Origin: Rebecca billardiae RCC1528 | Taxonomy: Eukaryota; Haptophyta | Assembly: GCA_965240325.2 (NCBI GenBank) | Contig: OZ251231.1 | Coordinates: 1,922,001 to 1,986,000, forward strand | Length of the DNA: 64,000 nt | Direction: 5' to 3' | Part shown: piece by piece, positions 1 through 10,884 of the stretch | Layout: each line of letters begins with the position of its first letter | How positions within the stretch are numbered: the first letter of the stretch is position 1 | Program-made: the position numbers and the translations under genes | Notes under the pieces: model-generated | Database searches by the model: none | Told to the model about the DNA's origin: nothing | What the model saw: only the letters and a program-made list of their open reading frames with translations

Positions 1-1
1 G

Positions 2-3000
2 CTGCGGCTGCTGCGCCGCCCGTTCTTCCGCCGCGGCCCGTGCCGCCTGCGCTGCCGCCGCTCGGCTGCTCGGAGCCGGCGCCTGGGGCTGAGGCGGCAC
101 GTCAGCATCGGCCGCCGCGTGCGGCCAGCGCGCAAGAACGCTTGCGCGCGGCTGCGGCGGCTTGGGCAGCGCCTGCGCCTGCGCCCCCGGCGCATCGAAC
201 GGCGACTCCGGCAGGCTCTGCTGCTCCAACGGACGCGCCGGCTGCTGCGGCGTCGCCTGATCAGCCGCAAGCTGACCCGGCGCGTCAGTCGCGCCGGCGG
301 GCGCATGCGCTGCCGCCCGCGCGGTGGGGGCTTCGACAGCGGCAGCAGAAGGCGGGCGCTGGCTGGGGGCGTGCGCGGCTTGTGCGAGTGCGGCAGCCGC
401 CGTCGGCTGTGGCGCGGGCGGCCCTTCACGCGGCTCGGCCGCGCCTTGGCCGAGATTGTGCCTAGCAAGGGCCGCGGCGGCGCGGGAGCTCAACGCCACC
501 CCGGGCGCAGGCGATGCAGCGCTGGCCGTTGGTGCGCACGCGGCGACGGGGCCGGCGCACTGCGCGGGCTGCGACGGCGGAGGCTCGAGCGTGGGCTCCT
601 GCCCCTGGGCGCGCTGCTGATCGAGCTGCCGCCGCAGCTGCTGCCGCTGCCGCCAGTTCTGCGTCTGCTGCGCGGCTGGAGGCGGCGTGAGCTTGAGTGC
701 CTGCGCCTGCGCCGCGTGCGCGCGCTGCTCGGCTGCTGTGGCCGTGGCGGGCGCAGCTGACGCCGCGCCATCCGTGCGCGGCGCGAGCGGCGCGGCGGAG
801 GGCTGCGCTGGGGTGCGCTCGACAGGCTGCGCGGGCTGCCGCCGTTGCGGGGGCGGCTGCGCGCCCACGTGCGCAGGTGCCTGCACGGCACCGCCCGCGC
901 TGGGCTGCGCCCTCGCAGCCGTTGCAGCGGCCACGGTGGGTGTGCCGCCTGGCGGCTGCTGCCCTGCGCCCGTTGCCGGGACCGCGGGCGCTTCCTGCGA
1001 CGGCGCGGCCGCGAGAGCCGCAGCGGTCGGTGCACGCCCCGCGCCGCGCCCCTGAGCTGCTGCACCCGCGCTCGTCTCGACGGGCCCGCCGCACGCGGCC
1101 GCAGGCCCGGCCGGGCGCGTCTGCGGCGGCGGCTCCGAGCGCGCCGCCTCGGCCACGTCCAAGCTCACCGACTCTGGGCCGAGTGGCTCGGCGCCGTGCG
1201 TGGCCTCGGGCTCTGGCGGATCGTCGGCGTACGAGATGCCCGCCCCACGCAGCGCCGCTCCGGAGTGCGAGCTCGCCCCGCCCTGCTTCTCGAACGCGCG
1301 CGCTCGCCACTTGCTCCGCCCAAAGTACCCAGCGCACGCGCACAGAACGAACAGACCCACCAGTGCGCCCGCGACTGACAGGCCGACGGTGAGCTCGGGC
1401 GCGGTCGTCGCGTGCTCCGCTTCAGCCAGCTGCGGGCCCGCTGTGCTGTCGTCGTCATCGTCGCCGCCGCCGCCGCCGCCGCCACCGCCACCGCCACCGC
1501 CGCCGCCGCCACCCCCGCCGCCGCCGCCAGCCCCCTCCTCGTCCTCGTCCTCGTCCTCGTTGACGCGCGTGACAGCGAGGACGGTCATGTTGAGCGCCGC
1601 GCCGAGCTGCGAGCTGTCGAGCGCCGTGAGCCGGGCCTCGATGTCGTCGATCGCGTCGAGCGTCGCGTTCGGCCCCGTCGCCGCCGCGGCGCCCGCCTCG
1701 CTGATGCGCGTGCGCGCGATCACCGAGCCCGCGCGCAGAGGCAGCAGCACGGCCACCTGCGAGCCGTTCACGGCAATGGCTTCCGCCAGCCGCAGCTCAA
1801 AGCCGGCCACGTCGAAGCTGCCCAGCTCGCCCGCGAGGGTGAAGTCGTACAGGATGCTCGGCGGCGGCGGGGGCGGCGGCGGCGGCGGCGGCGGCGAGGT
1901 CGGCGGGGTGGGCGGCGGTGACGGCGGCGGTGACGGCGGCGGCGGCGATGGCGGCGGTGACGGCGGTAGCGACGGCTGCGGGCTCGGCGGCGCGGGCGGC
2001 GGGACTGGGCTGGGCGGCGCGGGCGGCGACGAGGGCGGGCTCGGCGGCATCCACGGCACGAGCGAGACGATGTGCACGCCGCCCTTGCCCGAGTGCCGGC
2101 TCGTCTCGCCCAGCACGAGCTCGACGGTGCCGTCGCCGTCCACGTCGCCCAGCGAGACCATCGAGGCGAAGGCGCGCGACGAGTCGGAGCCGGCGACCTC
2201 GCCAACGTCCGCGCGCGTGATGTACGTGGTGCCCTCCGCCTTGGCCGTGCCGTTGGGGTGGAGCAGGAGGACGTGCGCGACGGTGTCCGAGTTGGGCGCG
2301 CCGACGGCGAGCTCGGGCACGCCGTCGCCGTCCAGATCGTCCAGCGCCGCGAGCGACGAGCCAAACCACGTCTGCAGCGCCGCGGTGGGCCGGAGCTTGG
2401 AGACAGCGCCGCCGACCACGCCGCCCGCGCTGCCCAGGAAGAGCACGTACACGGCGCCCGCGCCGACGCCGGCGTCGTTGTCCTCGGACGCGCCGACCGC
2501 GAGCGCCGCGACCGCGCCGTCGATCCCGCTCGCCCCGGCCAGCCCGGGCAGCGGCGCGACGGACACGCCGAACCGATCTCCGAGCGCCATCTCGGGAACG
2601 CCGCCCTCGCCGCCCATCAGCCGCGCGCGCAGGGCGCCGTCCGGCTCGCCGTCGGTGCCGAGGGAGAGGAGGTGCACGGCGCCTTTGCCGATGTTGGTGG
2701 CCGACGCGCCGACGGCGAGGACCGCGTGCGCGCCGCGCGCCAGCGCGAGCTCCGGCACGTCGGCCACCGCCGATCCGAACGCCTCGGGCTCACCCTCGGG
2801 CTCGGAGACGTGCACGAGCGTGCGGTGCTCGATCGCCGTGCGGTCGGCGCGGAGGTAGGTGATGACGACCGCGCCCGAGGGATGGTGCTCCGAGGAGCCG
2901 CACGCGATGGCGGCGACACTCTCCGCCGGCACGCCGATCGCGCCGGCCGACACGAGCGCCGGCACGTCCGCGACCGCGCCGCCGTACTCGCGGTACAGGT

Positions 3001-3337
3001 AGTTCGGCCCCGGCTGGTCGATCTCGGAGAGGTCGAGGGCGGCGTCGGCGCTCGTGATCGGGGCCGCGAAGAGCGTCGGGAAGATCCCGCCCCACGCGCC
3101 GACCACGAGCACTGCCCCCGCCGAGCCGGGCGGCTGCGCCGCGGCCAGCCCGGGCGAGCGCGTCAGGCCCTTGCCGTAAGCGCGCCAGTTGGGCAGCTCG
3201 AAGCCGGGCGTGTTCTCCGTGTCGATGAGGCGGCGAAAGGCGACGGCCTGCAAGTACGGCTCCGCGCTTGCCGGCGCGAGCAGCTGCAGCAGCAGCAGCG
3301 GCGCGCAAGCCATCGCGACGAGCGAGGCGGGGAACAT
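2..3337 (-). CDS. FG-GAP repeat single-pass membrane protein (integrin-alpha-like), 3' end outside window
   Basis: The frame is open for about 1112 codons from an ATG at 3337 to the left edge, with no stop seen. The N-terminus MFPASLVAMACAPLLLLQLL is a signal peptide ending near ASA. Residues up to about 420 hold FG-GAP/beta-propeller repeats with calcium loops (LDDLDGDGVPELAVGAP at about 2310-2360, LGDVDGDGTVELVLGE at about 2105-2150). A proline-rich stalk (about 1860-2040) follows, then a second folded stretch with NGS, NAT and NMT glycosylation sites. A poly-acidic/poly-glycine tract (about 1440-1560) comes next, then one membrane span near 1320-1396 (VGLSVAGALVGLFVLCACAG). The tail is cytosolic, Ala/Gln/Pro-rich and more than 400 residues long. 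The likely role is surface adhesion or matrix binding, inferred from FG-GAP families. The partner is unknown. The larger open frames on the opposite strand are antisense shadows. Confidence 0.8.
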   Translation of the reverse strand, partial: MFPASLVAMACAPLLLLQLLAPASAEPYLQAVAFRRLIDTENTPGFELPNWRAYGKGLTRSPGLAAAQPPGSAGAVLVVGAWGGIFPTLFAAPITSADAALDLSEIDQPGPNYLYREYGGAVADVPALVSAGAIGVPAESVAAIACGSSEHHPSGAVVITYLRADRTAIEHRTLVHVSEPEGEPEAFGSAVADVPELALARGAHAVLAVGASATNIGKGAVHLLSLGTDGEPDGALRARLMGGEGGVPEMALGDRFGVSVAPLPGLAGASGIDGAVAALAVGASEDNDAGVGAGAVYVLFLGSAGGVVGGAVSKLRPTAALQTWFGSSLAALDDLDGDGVPELAVGAPNSDTVAHVLLLHPNGTAKAEGTTYITRADVGEVAGSDSSRAFASMVSLGDVDGDGTVELVLGETSRHSGKGGVHIVSLVPWMPPSPPSSPPAPPSPVPPPAPPSPQPSLPPSPPPSPPPPSPPPSPPPTPPTSPPPPPPPPPPPPSILYDFTLAGELGSFDVAGFELRLAEAIAVNGSQVAVLLPLRAGSVIARTRISEAGAAAATGPNATLDAIDDIEARLTALDSSQLGAALNMTVLAVTRVNEDEDEDEEGAGGGGGGGGGGGGGGGGGGGGGGDDDDDSTAGPQLAEAEHATTAPELTVGLSVAGALVGLFVLCACAGYFGRSKWRARAFEKQGGASSHSGAALRGAGISYADDPPEPEATHGAEPLGPESVSLDVAEAARSEPPPQTRPAGPAAACGGPVETSAGAAAQGRGAGRAPTAAALAAAPSQEAPAVPATGAGQQPPGGTPTVAAATAARAQPSAGGAVQAPAHVGAQPPPQRRQPAQPVERTPAQPSAAPLAPRTDGAASAAPATATAAEQRAHAAQAQALKLTPPPAAQQTQNWRQRQQLRRQLDQQRAQGQEPTLEPPPSQPAQCAGPVAACAPTASAASPAPGVALSSRAAAALARHNLGQGAAEPREGPPAPQPTAAAALAQAAHAPSQRPPSAAAVEAPTARAAAHAPAGATDAPGQLAADQATPQQPARPLEQQSLPESPFDAPGAQAQALPKPPQPRASVLARWPHAAADADVPPQPQAPAPSSRAAAAQAARAAAEERAAQQPQ

Positions 3338-3744
3338 GCCCGCCAAGAGTGCGTGGACGGGGGAAGGGGTGCTTGATGCCCACCGCCGCACCAGCAAACG
3401 CAATTTGCCGTTTCGCGGGCCTCGTTGTTACAGGTGAAGTAAAGTACTAAAGTCCCCTTGAGTAAAGTATCATCAGCGCGCGCGTCCGCTGCGCTCAATA
3501 GTAAACCAGTAGCTAGTACGTACGGCTTCATGGGCGGTGACAGTTGGCGGGCGTCAATCTCGCCTGCCTGAGCTGTGTGCGTCTCTTATTCTTAGTTTCA
3601 AACTGTATGGGGGTAAGAAGACATCAGCCTCAGTAGTCTGAGTAGTGTCGGCATCTGCGCGGCGGTGTCCCGCTTGGCGGCGCTGGCGAGTGACGACGAC
3701 ATCAGGCTCCAACGGCACCCGGTGTCAACCGGCTCAGCCGATGA
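3338..3744. other. 407-bp intergenic region between two minus-strand genes
   Basis: This stretch is visibly less GC-rich than the flanking genes. It must hold the 3' UTR of the EF-hand gene and the promoter and 5' UTR of the FG-GAP gene. I see no repeat, RNA gene or clear TATA box. Confidence 0.5.
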
Positions 3745-4365
3745 TCACAGCTGCACATTGGCGATGATGGTGTCTGCGAGGCCGTCCGCTCTTGAAAACT
3801 CGTACGACGAGATGGTGCCGTTCAGGTCGAGGTCGAACATGGACCAGCACGCGTCGACGGCCTGCCGGATGGTCATCTGCCTCGAGGGGTCGTGTGCGCG
3901 GAAGGTCTCGATGAGCGCGTTCGCGATCTCCTGCCGGTCGAGCGTGCCCGACCTATCCTTGTCGTAGTGGGCGAACCACGCCTCTTTGCTGGCTCTGATG
4001 TCCGGCGGCGCGGCGCCATAGCCCGGCGGGGCATGGTATGGCGGTGCAGAGGGCGCGTACCCCGGGGGAGGCACGGGTGTGCCCACCACTGGCGGGTGCG
4101 GGGGCGGGGGCGCCGCCGCTGCCGCGTCGGGGATGTGCACGTCGAAGGTCATGCCCGTGGTGACGCCGCTCGGCACCGTCACCTGCGGCGCGGCCAAAGG
4201 CAACGCGCACGTGAGGTGCCGGCTGCGCCGCGCGATGGTCCCTCGCGGTGGCTCGCGGTGGCACGGCGGTACCTGGTACATCTGTTGCGTCTGTGGGTGC
4301 GCCACCTGAATCACCGAGCCACCTGCAGCGCCCGGAGGGCACACAACGCGCACGGCGGTCGTCAT
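3745..4365 (-). CDS. Small EF-hand calcium-binding protein with Pro-rich linker
   Basis: Exons are 4365-4273 and 4182-3745, 176 residues. The 90-bp intron (4183-4272, GTACCG...CGCAG) is in frame and stop-free. Removing it joins QQMYQ to VTVPSGVTTG. The N-terminal half has two copies of a short beta motif (VRVVCPPGAAGGSVIQV and VTVPSGVTTGMTFDVHIP), then a Pro/Ala/Tyr-rich linker (PPPGYAPSAPPYHAPPGYG). The C-terminal 80 residues hold two canonical EF loops, DKDRSGTLDRQE and DLDLNGTISSYE, with acidic or oxygen ligands at positions 1, 3, 5, 7, 9 and 12. The Pro/Gly/Tyr linker before EF-hands resembles the penta-EF group (sorcin/ALG-2), but only two hands are present. It probably acts as a calcium sensor; the target is unknown. 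It diverges from the C2 protein gene by 182 bp. Confidence 0.8.
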   Translation of the reverse strand: MTTAVRVVCPPGAAGGSVIQVAHPQTQQMYQVPPCHREPPRGTIARRSRHLTCALPLAAPQVTVPSGVTTGMTFDVHIPDAAAAAPPPPHPPVVGTPVPPPGYAPSAPPYHAPPGYGAAPPDIRASKEAWFAHYDKDRSGTLDRQEIANALIETFRAHDPSRQMTIRQAVDACWSMFDLDLNGTISSYEFSRADGLADTIIANVQL

Positions 4366-4547
4366 CGAGGATGGCGGACGTGAGCTGGAATCTGTACGAC
4401 GGGCTTTGGCAGTTGGCGACGTAGTCCGGATCTGCATCCGGGCGCGCGCGGGCACATCTAAAGAGTCGCACGGCGACGGTTTCAAGTCAGAAGTATGGCG
4501 GCCAAACTTTCGCGCGAATCGATTCTCCGTCGTTTGGCCGTCGAAAC
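4366..4547. promoter_or_regulatory. Putative bidirectional promoter (182 bp)
   Basis: This lies between the start codons of the EF-hand gene (minus) and the C2-domain gene (plus). It contains GCCAAACTTTCGCGCG near 4500, which resembles an E2F/DP site. That likeness is only by eye. Both flanking proteins are calcium-binding, so co-regulation is plausible. Confidence 0.4.
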
Positions 4548-7500
4548 ATGGCCCTGTCGAACCGGCCGCGACGGCTCGGCGGCAACGCCAAGGCGCGCGG
4601 GGGGCCCCCGGCCGTGCCGGGCATCGCGCACGCGGTGTTCGCGCGCGTGCGCGCCACGCGCCGCGCCGACCACCTGCGCGTCTCGGACGTCTTCCAGGCG
4701 TGGGACGCCGACCGCGACGGCGTGTTGTCGCCGCGCGAGTTCCGGCGCGGCGCCTCGCGCGTCGGCATCGACATCCCGGACGACGAGTGGGCGCGCACGG
4801 TGAAGAGCATGCCCACGCTCTCGTTCGCCGAGTTTCGCGCCTTCCTCGAGGCCGAGCCCGGCGAGCTCGACGAGGCGATCTCGGCGCACGGTTCCGGCCC
4901 GCCGCGCGCGCGATCGCGCGCGCTCTCGCCGACGCTCGGCTCGCCTGGCGACTCCCCGGGCGCGTCGCGGGCGACGGCCGCAGTGCGCGTGCCCGAGCGC
5001 TTCGGATCCCCGCCTCGCGACTCCCCGGAGAGTAGCGACCACGGACGGCCGCTCTCGCCCACGCCCGGCTCCGCTCGCAGTGCGCCGAGGGGCGGGCCTC
5101 GCGCGCACGCGGCGGCGCGCGTGCGCGAGCACGCGCACTCTCCGCCGCACTCGCCGTCGGGCGGCAGCGAGCACGGGCGGCCGCTGTCGCCAACGCTCGT
5201 GTACGGCCACGGCGTTGCGCGCGCGTCGCGCACGACCACATCCGCGCGCGTGCACGAGCGCTCGGTCTCGCCGCCGCGCTCGGCGCGCGTCGGCAGCGCT
5301 GCCCACAGGCCTCGCTCGATGCGCGCGGGTGGCAGCCCTCGCCCTGGGGCCCGGCCCGCGGTGCAGCGCAGCAGTACCAGTGCCAGCGCCCACGCCACGT
5401 CGCCACCACCGCCGCCGGCCAAGGCGCCCTCGCCCGCGGGGCACGCGCGCACACGCGACGCTGACGCCGAGGCCGCTCACCTGTTTGTGGCGGCGGAGGC
5501 GCAGGCGCGCGCGGAGGCGGACGCGGAGGAGGCGCGCGGTCTGCGGCTGCGCGTGGCGAGGCTCGAGGCCGAGCTGGCCGAGCGCGCGGCGGACGATCGG
5601 CGGCGCCCCGACGCCGACAGCAGGCGCCATCCGGCGGCGGCGCAGGCCTCTGCCGCGGGCGCGCACCGGCGGCACGTGCGTGGCACTTGGCTGGAGAGGG
5701 AACCGATGCAGGCGGCAGCCGAGAGGGGCGGGCACGCTCCGGTCGGCAGCGGCCGCTTCGAGCAGCGCGGCGCAGCAGCAGCAGCCCCACCTGCGCCCAC
5801 GCACCCTGCCGCCCCCTCCTCCCCGGACTCGTGGCGCGTGCGCGCCCTCGAGCACGAGGTGGAGGGACTGCGGCAGCGCGCGGCCGACGCGGCGCGTTTT
5901 GCCGCGCTTGAGTCGAGCGTGGTGCAGATGGCGTCGGCGCTGGCGATCAGGGCGGGGGAGGTCGCGGCGCAGGGCTCGCCGCCGGGCAGGCGCGCGGACG
6001 CGGCGCCAACGCCCGCGCGCGCGAGCACCGGCGGTGCTGCCGACGGCGAGATCGCGCCTACCAGCGCACCGGCCCGCAGCGCGGAAGCAGCGGCGCAGCC
6101 TGCACCCAACGCGCCCCCACAGCCGCCGCCGCTTCCGCCGCCGCCGCAGCCGCCGCCGCAGCCGCCGCCGCAGCCGCCGCCGCTTCCGGAGGAGTGGCAT
6201 GATCCCAACGCGGCGCGGCGCGCGGCGCTCGCCGCTGCGCTCGACGACGCCGGCCCCGCCGGTGCTGCCCCGCCGGAGGCGGCGGAGGGCGCCTCGCCCC
6301 TGCTGTTTGCGCGCGCCGAGGGGCGCGCCGAGCGCAGCAGCGGTGGCGCGCTCGGCGCAGAGTACCGCCATGCGTATGCGCACGCGCGCCGCGCATTCAC
6401 GCCGCCGCCGAGGCCGCCGCCGCCGCCGCCGACGCCGCCGCCGCCGCCGATGTCCGCGCAGCCGAGCCGGCGGCACGGGCCCGTGCTCGGCCGCGCGCGC
6501 TCCGTGGCGCGCGCGCGCCACTCGCCCTCGCCGCCGCGCTCGCCGCCGCGCTCGCCGCCGCGCTCGCCGCGCCGCGCGCCGCTGCTGCTCCGAGCGTCGG
6601 CGGCGCACGCGCGGCCCCTGGGCCGTATGCACGGCCCCGGCAGCCCGCCCTCTCTCTCGCCGCCTCGGCGCTCGCCGCCCGGCTCGCCGCGATGGCGCGC
6701 GGGCGGCCGCTGGTCGCCGCAGCCACCCGCCTCGCCGCCTCCGCCCCGCCACGGCAGCGGCGCCCCGCCGCCCGCGCACGCGTGGTCGGCACACGAGGTG
6801 CAGTCATGGCTGCTGAGCGTGGGGCTGGGCGCGCTGGGCGAGCACTCGGCGCGCGCGGGGGTGGACGGGGCTGCGCTGCTCGGCATGCCCGTGCCCGAGC
6901 TGCTCGCGGCGCTGGGGATCCTCCCGCCGGGCGGGGAGCCTGCCGCACGCCTCGTGGCGGCGCTCAGCCAGCTGCGGCGCGCGTGGTCAGAGGGTGGCGC
7001 CGGGCCGCCCGCCGGCGCGCATCTGCACTGGGCGCACCGCGCGCCGCCGCCGCCGCAGCCGCCGGGCTGGGCGGGGCCCGGCGGCGGCGGCGGCGGCGGC
7101 GCGTGGGCGTACCACGCCGTGCCCAGCCCGCGCGCGCTCGCGGACGGCCCGCTCTTTGCACGGCCGCCGTTCGCGCCGCCGCCGCCGCCGCAGCACGCGC
7201 ACGCGTGGGCGGGCACGCCGCCCCCTCCGGGCGGCGCGTGGCGCGGCCGCGTGCCCTGGGGCGACGTCGCCGAAGCCGAGCTCGCTCTGGTGCCCCCGTC
7301 CGGGCCGGGCTGGGCCGACGGCGCGGGCGCCGTGCGCAGGCACGAGCGGCGCATGCGCGGCGCGCTCGGCGGCGCGCGCACACGGGAGCGCAGGAGCCGG
7401 CACGCCCGGCGGCGCGAGCGCGGCGGCGCGCTGCCGCTTCCTCTCTCGCCCTCCTCCGCCTCCTCTGCCTCTGTGTCCTCAGCGTCGGGCTCGGAGGAGG

Positions 7501-10198
7501 AGGAGGCGGAGGGCGGCGAGTACGGCGGCGGCGGCGCGTGGGGGAGCAGCAGCCGGCACGGCAACTCCAGCACCTTGCGCGCGCGCGGCGGCACCCTCCT
7601 CGTCCGAGTGGGCGGCGTGCTCGCACCGTCCGAGCCAGGCGCGGCGTACGTGCAGCTGCGGCCGAGCGACCAGCCGCCCGGCCGCGCGACGCGCGTGCTC
7701 GCGCCCGGTGAGGCGAAGCTGGAGGTGAGCCGCGCGTGCGCGCGGTACGGGAACATCGAGTGCCGCGTGGTGACGTGGGCGCCCGGCCGCGCCGAGCGGG
7801 TTGTCGGTTACGTCAGCGTGCCGTGCGCAGACGTGCGCGAGGCTGCCACCCTCTCGGGCGCGTGGGCGGTGCGGCGCGCGCGCGGCGCGCCGGCGGGCGT
7901 CGAGCTGAGCATGTCGATGCACTGGCGCGCCGAGGCGCCGGAGGCGACGGCGGAGGGCGCGCTCGGCGGCGAGGGCCGGCTGCGCGCGATGGCGCCGCGC
8001 CGCGCGCACCACGGCCGCGCGTGGGAGCCGCCGCCGCCCAGCTCGCGCGCCGGCGGCGCGGCCGACGGCGGCGGTGTCGCCGCGCCCGCGCCGCGCGTCT
8101 CATTCGGCGCGCCGGGCGGCGGCGGCGGCGTGTTTCAGGCCGCGCGCGGCGCGGGCGGCTGCGGCTACGGCCTGTCCTCGGCGATGAGCGACGCCGGCGG
8201 CAGCGTGTTTGGCAGCACGCGTGGCTCGGGCAGCGGCCGCGCGCGCGCGCACGCGGGCGGCGGCGGCGGCGCCGCCGCCTCCGCCGAGCACGCGCTCGAA
8301 GACCTGACGTGGGACATTTCGCAGAAACTTCGCGCGACGCGCAAGGCGGCGGGGCGCAAGGTGGAACCGGAGCGGCGCGCGCCGCACATCGAGCGCGCGC
8401 GCCGGCTGGGCACACTGGCGCTCACGTTGGTGCAGGCGCATGACCTGATGGCCAAGGACAACATCCCGCCCTACACCAAGTCCGATCCGTACGTCGAGGT
8501 GTTCGCAGGTGCAAGCTGGGCGCGGTGTGGCGCGGTGTGGCGTGCTGTGCTGTGTTGTGGTGGCGCGGCCGCGGGGCGTGTGCGCGCGTGTTGGGCTGCG
8601 TGGCGCGTGTCTGTGTGCGTGCGCGCGCGCTCCGACCCGCGCCGCTTGCCCCTCCCCTCCGCCCACGCGCAGGCGAGGCCATGTGGCGCTCGCGCAAGCA
8701 GGAGCAGACGCTCGACCCGCACTGGGGCCGTCCGCACGTGGACGAGACCACGCTACCCATCGGCGCAGACGTGCTGTACCTGCACGTGCTGCTGTGGGAC
8801 TGGGACCGGCTGCGCGTCGGCCAGTACGACTACCTCGGTGAAAGCGCTGCGCTCGCGCACGCGCGCGCGGGGTTCAAGCTGGCCGCCGAGCGCCGCGGAG
8901 CAGAGCGGCGCCCGCAGGAGCGGTGGTGCCCAGGGCGGGCGTAGCTGCCCTCGCCCCCCGCTGCGCCGCTCTGAGCCCGCCCCGCCGCCCCGCCCCGCCC
9001 CCGCCCCGCCCCGCCACCACCGCCTCCGCCGCGCGCGCCCGCAGGCGAGATTGTGATCCCACTTCTGCCGCTGCTCGATGGCCAGCCGCGCGACGAGTGG
9101 TTCCACGTGTGCTCGCGGCTGGACGACCCGGCCGACTCGGTGCGCGGCCAGCTGCGGCTGCAGCTGCAGCTGCACGAGCTCGAGCCGGGCTCGGACGCGT
9201 TCCGGGCGGTGGCGGCGAGCGGGCGCGGGCTGCTTGACCTGGAGTACCTGCAGCTGATGGGCAAGCTGGGGTACGCAATGCCCAAGGGGGCGGTGGCGCG
9301 CGAGCCGTCGGCCGAGGACGCGCAGGGGGGCGAGGCGGAGTGGCTGCAGCGCGCGCCGGACGGCGGCGCCGTGCGCCCGAGCAGCCCGCGCGTCGGCGGG
9401 CGCGCGGGCGGCAGCCAGTGGGGCGCGGCGGCGTACGGCGGCGGCGCGCCGGAGCGCGAGCCGGGCGGCCCGGCCTCGCTCTCACGCATGTCGAGCGTGC
9501 ACTCGGTGCCCGCGTCCGCGCAGGGCGGCGGCGGCCTCCGCCCGTTCGCCCGCCCCGCCGTCACGGTCGAGGTGCCGCACTCGCCCACCGAGTCCTCCGC
9601 CTCGCACTTTGGCGGCGGCGGCGGGCGGCGCGGCGAGCGCAAGGGCGCGGCCTCGCGCACGACGCTCCCAGAGAACGCGCTCATGAGCGCGGACGTGCGC
9701 AGGCGCATCACGAGCGAGCGGCGCGGCGCGCTGCCCAAGTTCTTCGGCAGCGACCTCGGCTCGCACAAGAGCCTCAAGCGCGTGCCGGAGGAGAAGCTCG
9801 TCGGCCGGCTGCGCGTCGCGGTGCTCGAGGCGCACGGGCTGCGGCCGATGGACCGCGGCGGCACCTCCGACCCGTACGTGGTCGTGCACGTGGGCGAGTC
9901 CACCTTCCGCACGTCGACGGTGCAGGAGACGCTCGACCCGGTGTGGGGCGAGCCCGGCGTGGGCGAGGCGGTCGAGTTCGAGCTCGAGCAGCTCGACGAC
10001 ACCGCCGTCGTCCACGCGGTCGTCTTCGACTGGAACCGCGGCGCGAGCCACGAGTTCCTTGGCGAGGTGATCGAGCCGATCGGCGCGCTCGAGGGGCGCG
10101 GGCTGGTCGACTTTGAGTATGAGCTGGGCGGCGCGCCGGGCAAGGAGCACGAGGTGTCCGGGGGGCTGCGGATGCAGTTCGAGCTCATCCTGCGCTGA
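4548..10198 (+). CDS. Large EF-hand / SAM / two-C2-domain protein
   Basis: Exons are 4548-8508, 8673-8837 and 9045-10198, 1759 residues. Both introns are phase 1 and GT-AG (GTGCAA..., GTGAAA...), and both lie inside the first C2 domain. Splicing restores EVFAG-EAMWRSR and YDYLG-EIVIPLL. Domains in order: one EF-hand (loop DADRDGVLSPRE, residues about 50-62); a long Ser/Pro/Arg-rich region with a short predicted coiled coil (about 300-350) and poly-Pro; a SAM domain (about 744-805, HAWSAHEVQSWLLSVGLG); a first C2 domain (about 1286-1390, with KSDPYVEVF and LLWDWDRLRVGQYDYLG); and a second C2 domain (about 1627-1735, with GTSDPYVVVHVG, TLDPVWGE and VVFDWN). C2 loop aspartates are kept, so calcium-dependent phospholipid binding is likely. 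SAM suggests oligomerisation. No enzyme domain was recognised. It may be a membrane-tethering or signalling scaffold (inference). Confidence 0.82.
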
Positions 10199-10354
10199 GC
10201 CGCTGCTGCTGCGCGCGCGCGGCGCGTCAGTCAGTCTGAGCGCAGCAGCACCGGAGCAGCAGTAGATCGGACCGTGCAACCGTACCCGCGCTCGTCTATT
10301 ATATTGCCAGGAGGAAGACCACGCGTCGGCGCGCGAGGACAATGTAGTATAGCA

Positions 10355-10355
<1 letters not shown>

Positions 10356-10435
<80 letters not shown>
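10356..10435. repeat. (TA)40 microsatellite
   Basis: This is an uninterrupted run of 40 TA dinucleotides, 157 bp past the stop codon of the C2-protein gene. It is likely length-polymorphic. Confidence 0.98.
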
Positions 10436-10438
<3 letters not shown>

Positions 10439-10884
10439 GTCAAATAAGCAGTAGTACGGACTAGCTATATAGCGCTACGTCAGACGATATATACGAGCTG
10501 ATGGCGCCGGCTCGAGCACTCCGCACGCGCTCACCGCTCACACGCCGCGCGGCCCTGACAGTACTCACTCCGAAGACCGCTAGCCGTAGCGCGGCTGATA
10601 TCAGATGCGCGTCCACGCACGAATGAAGCGCGCGCTGCGCCGGCCTGCATCAGCCATCAGGATCATCATATCAGCATGCAGCTGCATGATAGATATATGA
10701 TGATGACAGCAGCAGTCTCAGCAGATCATGCATCAGCATATATCATCGATCATCAGCTGCTATAGCTAAGATGTGATGACGATGACGATGATATGGCCGA
10801 TGGCGGGCGATCGACTGTGACTGATGTGAGTGAGCAGACTCGAGCAGACGAGACTGATGAGTGCTCAGTTATACGGAGTAACTA

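Noticed and set aside
1200-2858. 552-residue plus-strand frame
   Set aside because: It is the antisense of the FG-GAP gene. Its composition (Ser/Ala/Pro, poly-Pro, poly-Gly) comes from reading the propeller and Pro-rich codons backwards.
4482-7756. 770- and 759-residue minus-strand frames
   Set aside because: They lie opposite the EF-hand/SAM/C2 gene, are Arg/Ala-rich and have no motif. In DNA this GC-rich, long antisense frames are expected.
10231-10443. Frame with an Ile-Tyr repeat
   Set aside because: It is a direct translation of the TA microsatellite.
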